This document shows, in pieces, positions 1 through 5,518 of a stretch of DNA of 5,518 bases. The DNA is from Microbacteriaceae bacterium (GTDB lineage Bacteria; Actinomycetota; Actinomycetes; Actinomycetales; Microbacteriaceae). Position 1 is the stretch's first letter; each line of letters starts with the position of its first letter. The notes under the pieces are model-generated. The model made no database searches, had not been told where the DNA came from, and saw only the letters and a program-made list of their open reading frames with translations. The position numbers and the translations under genes are program-made. The DNA lies in assembly GCA_012511645.1 (NCBI GenBank), contig JAAZFP010000347.1, positions 1-5,518 on the forward strand, read 5' to 3'.

Positions 1-1102
1 CGCCAAAGACGGCGCCACTATCGAACCCTCCCCGCGAAGAAAACGCCGCGGTGGTGGTGTCTACGAGCCAGGGGAGGCTGAGCGGCCAGGAAGCCAGGCG
101 AGACACGTAGATTGCGATGTCGATCGCGGCGGGAATGAAGAGAAACCCGATGCCGATGCCGAAGAACCAGAACATGGCGTTGAAGAGCGGAGCGGCTTTC
201 TTTTCTTGCCGAGCACGGGCTTGCCTGACCTCTCGAGTGCGCCAATCTTTGTAGGCATTGGCATGCACCCACCCACCTGATACTCGGGTTGAGGTGAGAA
301 ATAGCAACACGCCGATGCCACCACACAGGAGCGCCGCAACGAGGTGAAGCGGAATGCCCAACAACTGGGCTATCAACGCGAACAGCGACAGCACCAGCAT
401 GACGATGACGAGGAGCCAACCGATGACCGGCGAGAGTTTTCTCAGGAGCGCGTGAGTGTACCGAAGCGGCGAGACTGCCGCGGTCAGCAGCGTGTAATGG
501 AACGGTCGCTGGCTACTCACGGCCATGATCACTGCGAACACCAGCACCGTAATGATCAACAGCACGCCAAGGACAACGTGGCCGCTCACCAGTGCAGACA
601 CGAGCGCGAAGAGCGAGAGGGGCAACCACACGAGCTGCCCCGCCCAGTTCAGCGGCTTCTGCGTGGGTGGGGTTGCCGGAATTCCGTCTGGTACACCGGA
701 CTGGGTGCCTGCGGTTGCGGCGCTTGCGACCAGCCCGTTGGGTAGGGTGTGGTTCGTGGCCGCACTCGGTGGCGCTTCGGCAACTCGTTCGGGCGTTGTT
801 CCCGCATCAGGTGTGGCGCCCGTGATAATCCCAGACATGCTGTGTGCGGGTGTTGGAGCCGTGTGGCCAGTCCAAGTCCCGCCATCCCAGAAGCGAATGC
901 TCCCCGCACCCCAAGGATCGTCGTACCATCCCGCGGGCGCAGACATAGCCGGAGAAGCCGGAGCTGGAACCGGCGCCTGTGATGCTGCTGTCTGCGCAGG
1001 AGTGACAAATGTTTCAGCACTGGCCCACGGGTCGACAAACCAAGACTCTGGCTCCCAAGAGTCGAGACGGTGGAGGGCGGACGCTGATCGTGGGGTACTC
1101 AT
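1..1102 (-). CDS. DUF2510-domain multi-spanning membrane protein (gene D), 3' end beyond the window
   Basis: I translated this frame by hand from the ATG at 1102: it stays open for 367 codons and leaves the window without a stop, so the protein is C-terminally incomplete. Residues 56-83 match DUF2510 (AGWYDDPWGAG, then RFWDGGTWTGH), a short Trp-rich module of unknown role common in actinobacterial membrane proteins. A shorter copy of its opening, WFVDPW, occurs at residues 21-26. Residues 84-150 are a Pro/Ala/Thr-rich linker. Hydrophobic segments follow at about 154-174, 176-196, 226-248, 250-271 and 308-333. Basic loops at 197-225 and 273-305 (the latter rich in Arg, Lys and Gln) suggest that the N-terminus and these loops face the cytoplasm. 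The start overlaps the stop of gene C as ATGA (1099-1102), behind a weak purine-rich GAGAGAG. It is the fourth gene of the cluster. The function is unknown; presence of the gene and the DUF2510 call are secure. Confidence 0.88.
   Translation of the reverse strand, partial: MSTPRSASALHRLDSWEPESWFVDPWASAETFVTPAQTAASQAPVPAPASPAMSAPAGWYDDPWGAGSIRFWDGGTWTGHTAPTPAHSMSGIITGATPDAGTTPERVAEAPPSAATNHTLPNGLVASAATAGTQSGVPDGIPATPPTQKPLNWAGQLVWLPLSLFALVSALVSGHVVLGVLLIITVLVFAVIMAVSSQRPFHYTLLTAAVSPLRYTHALLRKLSPVIGWLLVIVMLVLSLFALIAQLLGIPLHLVAALLCGGIGVLLFLTSTRVSGGWVHANAYKDWRTREVRQARARQEKKAAPLFNAMFWFFGIGIGFLFIPAAIDIAIYVSRLASWPLSLPWLVDTTTAAFSSRGGFDSGAVFG
854..937 (-). other. DUF2510 domain within gene D (residues 56-83)
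   Basis: The domain shows the family hallmarks: a Pro-Ala-Gly-Trp-Tyr opening, an Asp-Pro pair, then Arg-Phe-Trp-Asp-Gly and a Trp-Thr pair near the end. The usual consensus has the form GWYxDP...RYWDGxxWT. This is family recognition by eye; DUF2510 has no established biochemical activity. It is usually the soluble N-terminal part of a membrane protein, as here. Confidence 0.88.
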
Positions 1103-3123
1103 GACACTCTCTCGTCGGCTGGCTCTCGTGTGAGCTCGGCAACGCGCCCGGTGAGCCGCAGTGCCTCGGCAATGTTGCATTCGAGACTGCGGCCGCGCGT
1201 GCGCAAAGCGAAACGGTAACGCTGGATCGCCCAGCGGAGGTGGGCGAGTGTCTGGTCGGGAGCACCACCGGCCTCGGCAGCCTGTAATTGGTACCGTAGA
1301 TCGGTCAACTGACGCTCACAAAACGTGCGCGAGCCGATTCCCGATGCGCTCACCCCTGCTCGCCACACTTGCTCAAACGCATCGTGCAAGTCGGCAGGAA
1401 GCTCGACTTTGCGTTCGTAACACTCGGCATATACCCTGCGAAAAAGGTCGAGGGGTGCGAGATGCCGAGCATCGGATCGCAGCTCGCTCATGACATCTCG
1501 AATATTGCTGCGATTCGGGCGATGCTCAGTTGCCGCTGCCGCTGCCGCTGCCGCTGCGTTAAAGACCGGATCCTGAAATGCGGTGAGCGCTTCTGCGTAA
1601 CTCAGGAAGTGTTGCTCCGGTGGCGCCACTGGGCACGACCATCGTTCGCTTTCGCGCCCCTCAATCACGGGTCGTGGAAGGTTGCTCCATCGGCAGCGTG
1701 CGGGCCCGTGGTCGGCGAGATGAAACTTCATGCACTGCCACGCGTCTGATTCGGTCACCTGCTTGGGCTGGGGGGAGGATCGGCGTGGTCGGAGGGTGTC
1801 ATACGCAGCCGCCAGCCTTCTCAGCTCCGAGAAATCGGAACGCATGTGCGGCGACCACTCTTCCTCGACGCCGTATCGCGACTCCCACGCTTGACGCAGC
1901 AGCGGGATCGCCTCGAGCGCGGTCTCCGACGCCGCATCGACCACGAGCGGTTGCGCACTGCCGGGCGCGATGTGTCGAATTCGGTGAGGTGGGCCGATGG
2001 CGCCGTCGGTATTGATCGCGAGCTCCCACCTCACGAGGTCAGGGGTGCGATCGGTCCAGAATAAAAACTGATAGCCGTGAGCAGCAAAGCTGGAGCGCTG
2101 CAATAGGCCGCCTGCCCCGGGAAGTTCAGCGGGCGCAACCTCGAAAAAGTAGTTGTTCTTGATATCTCTCGCAAAATGCCCAAGCCCAGCATTTGCTGCT
2201 TTCAGCAGGCCGAGCGAGTAATTTTCACAGATGGTGATCAAGCGGGCAATATCTTCGCTGAGTTGTTCGATGAGTTGAGGGAGTTCCCAGTGTGCCGGCA
2301 TGAACGGGGTCTCGCTGAAGTTGCGGTCGTTGGAGTGCGCGATTGCTTGTGAGAGGGAGGTGTGCGTGAGCACCTCGGCTCCGAGCACTTCGGCGCTTTC
2401 GGCAACCCGGAACTCTCTGAGAAGCGACTGCTTGAGCACTGCAAACTCGTTGTGACGAAGCTTCGCTTTGCGCTCAAGTCTGGCAAGCACGGGAGCGGGT
2501 TCTCGCTGCAGATCTTTCGCGAGTCGCACCGAGTACTCAACCTCATCAAAATCGATGATCCGACGCGATGCCGCCTCCTGTTCGGCTGCAAGCCGAATGG
2601 TGTCTCGGAGATCGAGATCAAAGCTCCACAACTCCCTCTGCGTGGCGTGGCGGGTGTGGTTTTCCAGGACGTAGCGATGGCTCACTTCGCCGAGCATTGC
2701 GTGATAGTAGGGGGTAACCCTAAGACGAAGGGAGAGGGTGTGGCCCGAGTGCGGTGTTCGCAGCGTGATCGGAAACTCCATCTTGAAGGACTTGGGCAGG
2801 ACACCGTGCTTGTATTCGTGTGCAGAGAAGAGGTGCACGATCTCTGCAAGCCAGTCCTCGGTGGTATCGCCCTGCTGAAGCGCGATGGTTCCGTTGGAGA
2901 ACACCTGGTGTTGGGTGCTCGTCGCCTCTTTATACGCATCGATGCGGGAATCAGCATATGAAATTTTGCTGGAATAGTAGTCCCAGAGTTCGGAGGCCTG
3001 TTGGTGAGTGAAATGCGGGCGACCGTGGTGGGGTCCTCCAGGTTCGCCGTGATTATTCCAGGCGATCGACTTGCAAGGTTCAATGCCGTGCTTGGAAATG
3101 ATCCAGTGCGCTGGGGCGTTCAT
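1099..3123 (-). CDS. Large soluble protein of unknown family (gene C, 674 aa)
   Basis: I do not recognise the family. There is no signal peptide and no convincing membrane segment, so the protein is probably cytoplasmic. Visible regions: a His-rich N-terminus (residues 25-40, including PHHGRPHFTH); a mixed region with HEYKH at 102-106; a charged helical stretch at about 160-260; a probable alpha/beta part at about 285-420 (FLFWTDRTPDLVRWELAINTD lies within it); a Cys/His cluster (Cys464, His468, His472, Cys477, Cys497); a nine-alanine run at 523-531; and a Leu/Arg/Glu-rich helical C-terminus (540-665). The ATG overlaps the gene B stop as ATGA (3120-3123), with only a weak AGAAAG upstream, so translation is probably coupled to gene B. 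Its own stop overlaps the start of gene D in the same way. Long uninterrupted frame, coupling and protein-like composition make the gene itself secure. The function is unknown; a cytoplasmic partner of the flanking membrane proteins is inference. Confidence 0.9.
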   Translation of the reverse strand: MNAPAHWIISKHGIEPCKSIAWNNHGEPGGPHHGRPHFTHQQASELWDYYSSKISYADSRIDAYKEATSTQHQVFSNGTIALQQGDTTEDWLAEIVHLFSAHEYKHGVLPKSFKMEFPITLRTPHSGHTLSLRLRVTPYYHAMLGEVSHRYVLENHTRHATQRELWSFDLDLRDTIRLAAEQEAASRRIIDFDEVEYSVRLAKDLQREPAPVLARLERKAKLRHNEFAVLKQSLLREFRVAESAEVLGAEVLTHTSLSQAIAHSNDRNFSETPFMPAHWELPQLIEQLSEDIARLITICENYSLGLLKAANAGLGHFARDIKNNYFFEVAPAELPGAGGLLQRSSFAAHGYQFLFWTDRTPDLVRWELAINTDGAIGPPHRIRHIAPGSAQPLVVDAASETALEAIPLLRQAWESRYGVEEEWSPHMRSDFSELRRLAAAYDTLRPRRSSPQPKQVTESDAWQCMKFHLADHGPARCRWSNLPRPVIEGRESERWSCPVAPPEQHFLSYAEALTAFQDPVFNAAAAAAAAATEHRPNRSNIRDVMSELRSDARHLAPLDLFRRVYAECYERKVELPADLHDAFEQVWRAGVSASGIGSRTFCERQLTDLRYQLQAAEAGGAPDQTLAHLRWAIQRYRFALRTRGRSLECNIAEALRLTGRVAELTREPADERVS
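1532..1555. repeat. Four perfect tandem copies of the hexamer GCCGCT inside gene C
   Basis: On the plus strand GCCGCT is repeated four times without mismatch and followed by GCG. Read in gene C, alternating GCA and GCG codons encode most of a nine-alanine run (residues 523-531). The unit is six bases, so gain or loss of copies would change the number of alanines without breaking the frame. The run lies between the Cys/His-containing region and the helical C-terminal region and probably acts as a linker. Confidence 0.9.
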
Positions 3124-3779
3124 TGCGCGGTGCTTTCTGTTCTTTGGGCAAGCCAGTGTGCGATGCGCGTGGCTGATTCGAGCGTGGCAGACTGCGCAGT
3201 TTGTGCGGTGTGCTGCCTGACCCGCTCAGTGTGGCGCGCATTGGCTTCTGCGTGGGCAGCGACGATTTCTTGGCGATCGTATTCCGCTGACAGGTCGGAG
3301 ACCAGCTGCACAGCCCCCTTCGCCTGAGCCTCCCGCATCCTCGCTGCGAGATGAAACGAAAGCAACACCACGAACGCGAGAATCGTCAGCACCAGCCACA
3401 GCACCTGGACCAGCATCAGGCGCTCAGCGTCGGCAGAGAGATCCAGATTGAAGAATGACGGGTCGGCCGCGAACGTCAACCCTGCCACCGTGGTCGCAAT
3501 AAGGGCTAGCCCACCCCATACATATCGGCGTATGAAGATCAGCAACAGGCCGAGCGCGGCGAACAAGATTCCGACGACGAGGAAAAAAGGGAATGAGGAG
3601 AGCGCCACCCCCCACGAAATACAGTTCAATATAGTGAGCGCAGCCACGACCCCAAGCGTGATGAACCGGGTGCGTTCAGCGGTAGCGGCGGAAGTGGCTT
3701 GTTCGCGGTAGGCCTCAGAGCGGGCCTTGCGGGCGCGAGCAAGCTCTTCTGAGATCGCCAACAATTCATTGGATGCCAT
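3120..3779 (-). CDS. Four-helix membrane protein with C-terminal coiled coil (gene B, 219 aa)
   Basis: The family is not recognised. Residues 1-38 form a polar, probably helical head (ELLAISEELARARKARSEAY). Four hydrophobic segments follow at about 39-60, 63-83, 86-105 and 121-144. Residues 145-219 are an Ala/Glu/Gln/Arg-rich tail likely to form a coiled coil. Arg-Arg pairs and basic ends place both termini in the cytoplasm by the positive-inside rule. The segment between helices three and four (106-120, PSFFNLDLSADAER) would be outside. A good Shine-Dalgarno sequence, AAGGAG, lies 9 bases before the chosen ATG. A GTG directly before that ATG (3780-3782, spacing 6) could equally start the protein and would add one residue. 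The stop overlaps the gene C start. The layout copies gene A on a smaller scale, so the two may be distant paralogues or co-assembling subunits (inference). Confidence 0.87.
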   Translation of the reverse strand: MASNELLAISEELARARKARSEAYREQATSAATAERTRFITLGVVAALTILNCISWGVALSSFPFFLVVGILFAALGLLLIFIRRYVWGGLALIATTVAGLTFAADPSFFNLDLSADAERLMLVQVLWLVLTILAFVVLLSFHLAARMREAQAKGAVQLVSDLSAEYDRQEIVAAHAEANARHTERVRQHTAQTAQSATLESATRIAHWLAQRTESTAQ

Positions 3780-3788
3780 CACACGGTG

Positions 3789-3794
3789 CTCCTT
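3789..3794 (-). promoter_or_regulatory. Ribosome binding site of gene B
   Basis: AAGGAG on the minus strand is the strongest Shine-Dalgarno match in the cluster. It lies 6 bases before the GTG at 3782 and 9 bases before the ATG at 3779, so spacing does not decide between the two starts. Genes C and D have only weak purine runs and overlap their upstream neighbours, so this site may load ribosomes for B, C and D together (inference). Confidence 0.7.
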
Positions 3795-3825
3795 CGGAGT
3801 TGCACTTCAGCATGGGATGACCTCG

Positions 3826-4869
3826 TTACGCATGATCCGCAGCCAACTGTTGACGCTCAGTTGAGAGGTCATCGAGTGCTCTTGCGAGCTTGCCACGCTG
3901 GCGGGCGAGACTCTGACGAAGACGAACTATCGCCGCTTTTTCTGACTCGATCCATACTTCGGGATCCCGACCCCACGCTGGATGGTTGGCGTCGGGCAAG
4001 TGCGAATAAAAGGTGTCGACACCGTCGCGGTGGAGTAAGTGTGAGAGGCGATCGAGTTCGATCTCTCGCGTGTCTAAGGCTGCTTCTTGCGCGGTGATTC
4101 GAACCTCTCGATCGGCGAGATCGGTGTCGCGTTGCGCAATCTCAGCAGTTCGTTGCTCATAATCGTTTGCTTGCCGTTGTCGGTGACGGGTGAGAGCTTT
4201 GAGAGCGATTTCTTCCCCGGTGATGACCGGCTGCAGCGACTGCCGCTCGGCTTGATAGCGGCGTTCAACGATGCTGAGTTGCTGTGTTCGTTTCTTCACA
4301 GAGCTGCGCTTGCGCCGCCTTGCGATGGGCAACAGGATGAGCGCCAAAATCCAGATTATTTGACCGATGATGAGGGCACGAGCTAGGGGGTGCTCGGCCT
4401 CGGCGGGGGAGAAGCCGAAGAAACTGACCCATAAACCTGTGAATACGAACAGCGAGTTCGCTGCGATGACGACAATTGCGAGGATCCGTGTGAACCACCC
4501 ATGCTTGGCCGGGCTCAGACAGGCACGCGCCGCGTACGCGTTCACGAGTGCTGCGACCACGAGACCCAGCATCACCAACACCGCGGGCCCACGCAGGAGC
4601 GCGACGAGAACGAGCCACCCCGCGGTGCACGCGGCAAAGCACAGCCAGACCAGAACCGTGAGGAGTATGTAAAGGTGTCGGGAATGTGACTGCGCGCGGG
4701 TGAGCGCAGCGCTCGCGAGGTCGTATTTCTTGCGATACGGAGCGAGTTCGGCGCGTGCGACGTCGGCCGCCTCGGTCGCGAGCGCGACCTCTTCTTGCAA
4801 ACGTAATGCTCGCTGATTCCACGTCAACCGATCTGATGCGTGCAGTGAACGAGATTGCTGGGAACCCAT
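3826..4869 (-). CDS. Four-helix membrane protein flanked by coiled coils (gene A, 347 aa)
   Basis: The family is not recognised. Residues 18-62 are a charged helix with heptad-like spacing. Four hydrophobic segments follow at about 66-91, 95-114, 127-151 and 163-183. The last is followed directly by RRRKR (184-188), which fixes the C-terminus in the cytoplasm. Residues 190-278 form a long Arg/Gln/Glu/Leu-rich probable coiled coil (LADREVRITAQEAALDTREI is part of it). A short non-helical insert rich in His, Pro, Asp and Trp (279-306) follows, then a second coil (306-345). It is the first gene of the cluster, 126 bases beyond the left end of the double hairpin that probably ends fumC at its 5001-5020 side. 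The ATG at 4869 has no Shine-Dalgarno sequence; a -10-like hexamer six bases upstream suggests a leaderless message. No other good start occurs nearby. The product could be a scaffold or sensor that oligomerises through its coils; this is inference from layout only. Confidence 0.88.
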   Translation of the reverse strand: MGSQQSRSLHASDRLTWNQRALRLQEEVALATEAADVARAELAPYRKKYDLASAALTRAQSHSRHLYILLTVLVWLCFAACTAGWLVLVALLRGPAVLVMLGLVVAALVNAYAARACLSPAKHGWFTRILAIVVIAANSLFVFTGLWVSFFGFSPAEAEHPLARALIIGQIIWILALILLPIARRRKRSSVKKRTQQLSIVERRYQAERQSLQPVITGEEIALKALTRHRQRQANDYEQRTAEIAQRDTDLADREVRITAQEAALDTREIELDRLSHLLHRDGVDTFYSHLPDANHPAWGRDPEVWIESEKAAIVRLRQSLARQRGKLARALDDLSTERQQLAADHA

Positions 4870-4875
4870 AATTCG

Positions 4876-4905
4876 AGACTATTGGGCAGGCGTGCGGATG
4901 ATTCA
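4876..4905 (-). promoter_or_regulatory. Candidate promoter of the A-B-C-D operon, leaderless arrangement
   Basis: On the minus strand TAGTCT (4876-4881) fits the actinobacterial -10 pattern TANNNT. It is followed by exactly six bases and then the A of the gene A start codon, which is where transcription would be expected to begin. Eighteen bases further upstream is TGAATC (4900-4905), a poor -35. The absence of any Shine-Dalgarno sequence before gene A supports a leaderless mRNA. Hexamers of this quality also arise by chance, so the call is moderate. Confidence 0.45.
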
Positions 4906-4967
4906 GTCCCTGATCTGCTGTGGACGATCCTGGACGGGGAAACTCTGCCGCCCGGCGAGGTACGCGA

Positions 4968-5020
4968 GAGGCCCCGGCGGAAAGGATTCTACCGGGGCCT
5001 CGAATCGCTGCGATGCAGCG
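4968..5020 (-). terminator. Double hairpin after fumC, probable terminator without a U-tract
   Basis: Two inverted repeats follow the fumC stop. The first has 6-base arms CGCTGC and GCAGCG (5006-5011 and 5015-5020) around a 3-base loop. The second has perfect 10-base arms GAGGCCCCGG and CCGGGGCCTC (4968-4977 and 4992-5001) around a 14-base loop. The large hairpin begins about 41 bases past the stop codon. No T-run follows on either strand, a type of intrinsic terminator often proposed in high-GC actinobacteria. It separates fumC from the downstream cluster. Confidence 0.65.
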
Positions 5021-5042
5021 GACGCGGGGTGACTGCTGCGGA

Positions 5043-5518
5043 CTACTTCGCGACGCCGGGGTGAGTCATCGACAGCAGGTCGAGCGCCTTGTCAAGGTCG
5101 GCCTCGGTGACTTCGCCACGCTCGACGTAGCCCAGGTCAATCACGGCTTCGCGCACGGTGATGCCCTCGGCGACCGAGTGCTTTGCGATCTTTGCCGCAG
5201 CTTCATAGCCGATGAGGCGGTTCAGCGGGGTCACGGTTGAGGGGCTCATGCCGGCGAGTGTCGCCATGCGTTCGATATTTGCCTCGAGACCGTCAACGGT
5301 CTTGTCAGCGAAGACGCGCGACACGTTCGCGAGCAGGCGGATTGATTCGAGCAGAGCGGTGCCCATGACCGGGATCATCACGTTCAACTCGAAGTTGCCG
5401 CGTGCGCCACCCCAGGCGATGGTTGCGTCGTTGCCGATGATGCGGGCACAGACCATGAGGGTTGCTTCGGGAACCACAGGGTTCACCTTGCCCGGCATGA
5501 TCGATGATCCGGGCTGCA
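5043..5518 (-). CDS. fumC: Class II fumarate hydratase, C-terminal part (5' end beyond the window)
   Basis: The enzyme reversibly hydrates fumarate to L-malate in the TCA cycle, in the cytoplasm, as a homotetramer. The visible 157 residues include the fumarase/aspartase superfamily signature GSSIMPGKVNP (first base about 5510). This carries the flexible loop with the catalytic serine and the substrate-binding lysine and asparagine known from E. coli FumC. The downstream segment GNFELNVMIPVMG and the C-terminal domain (LNRLIGYEAAAKIAKHS) match fumarase closely. The Gly before Lys in the signature favours fumarase over aspartase, which usually has Ala there. Typical proteins are about 460-470 residues, so roughly the last third is present. 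It ends with TAG. Its third codon positions are strongly G/C, unlike the downstream cluster. There is no sign that it is functionally linked to that cluster. Confidence 0.95.
   Translation of the reverse strand, partial: QPGSSIMPGKVNPVVPEATLMVCARIIGNDATIAWGGARGNFELNVMIPVMGTALLESIRLLANVSRVFADKTVDGLEANIERMATLAGMSPSTVTPLNRLIGYEAAAKIAKHSVAEGITVREAVIDLGYVERGEVTEADLDKALDLLSMTHPGVAK

Noticed and set aside
525..1133. Plus-strand open frame of 202 codons at the left of the window
   Set aside because: It is opposite the DUF2510 membrane gene, whose domain and hydrophobic segments prove the minus-strand frame. The plus-strand product is a low-complexity Ala/Gly/Ser string.
2362..2961. Plus-strand open frame of 199 codons opposite gene C
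   Set aside because: It lies in exact codon-for-codon register antisense to gene C, where open frames are frequent by composition. It has no upstream ribosome site, and its protein shows no domain.
4058..4075. Inverted repeat GATCGA-GT-TCGATC in gene A
   Set aside because: Short arms within coding sequence and no partner copies elsewhere in the window.
4091..4110. GGTTCGAATC on the minus strand, resembling a tRNA T-loop or an integration core site
   Set aside because: The flanking bases do not pair into a T-stem, no acceptor or anticodon arm is present, and the stretch codes for the coiled coil of gene A.
4774..4789. Perfect inverted repeat GGTCGCG-AG-CGCGACC near the start of gene A
   Set aside because: A two-base loop is too tight for a good hairpin, and the stretch lies within Ala/Thr/Glu codons where such repeats arise easily. 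An operator cannot be excluded but nothing else supports it.
4265..4822. Arg-rich minus-strand frame of 185 codons overlapping gene A
   Set aside because: It is an out-of-frame shadow of gene A. The very high arginine content is typical of off-frame reading in GC-rich DNA.
1..4869. Possible type VII secretion (ESX) or phage-defence locus
   Set aside because: No WXG100 proteins, FtsK/EccC-type ATPase, Walker motifs, nuclease motifs or other defence hallmarks were found in any of the four proteins. Operon layout alone is not enough.

Overview
The window looks like chromosome from a high-GC Gram-positive actinobacterium. Three things point there: G/C-rich third codon positions, a DUF2510 domain (a family found almost only in Actinobacteria), and a fumarase tail of actinobacterial type. 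Microbacteriaceae is a reasonable guess but cannot be shown from this sequence alone. All supported genes lie on the minus strand and are transcribed from right to left.

Right edge (5043-5518): the last third of a class II fumarase (fumC), a core TCA-cycle gene whose start lies outside the window. It is followed by a 173-bp gap. The gap holds two back-to-back hairpins that probably end fumC transcription, then a candidate promoter placed so that the next mRNA would be leaderless.

The rest of the window (1-4869) is one compact cluster of four genes in the same direction. In order of transcription they are: gene A (347 aa), a four-helix membrane protein with coiled coils on both sides; gene B (219 aa), a smaller protein of the same layout; gene C (674 aa), a large soluble protein of unrecognised family; and gene D (at least 367 aa, running off the left edge), a membrane protein with an N-terminal DUF2510 domain. 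A and B are 46 bp apart (43 bp if B uses its alternative GTG start). B/C and C/D both overlap by the 4-base ATGA stop/start arrangement, which argues for one operon with translational coupling.

Only DUF2510 is a recognisable family in the cluster, so no biochemical function can be assigned. A reasonable inference is a membrane-anchored assembly: A, B and D sit in the membrane with long cytoplasmic helical or proline-rich parts, and C is the cytoplasmic partner. The operon uses visibly less G/C-biased third codon positions than fumC, which fits either an accessory origin or simply lower expression. I saw no RNA genes, CRISPR arrays, insertion sequences or plus-strand genes.
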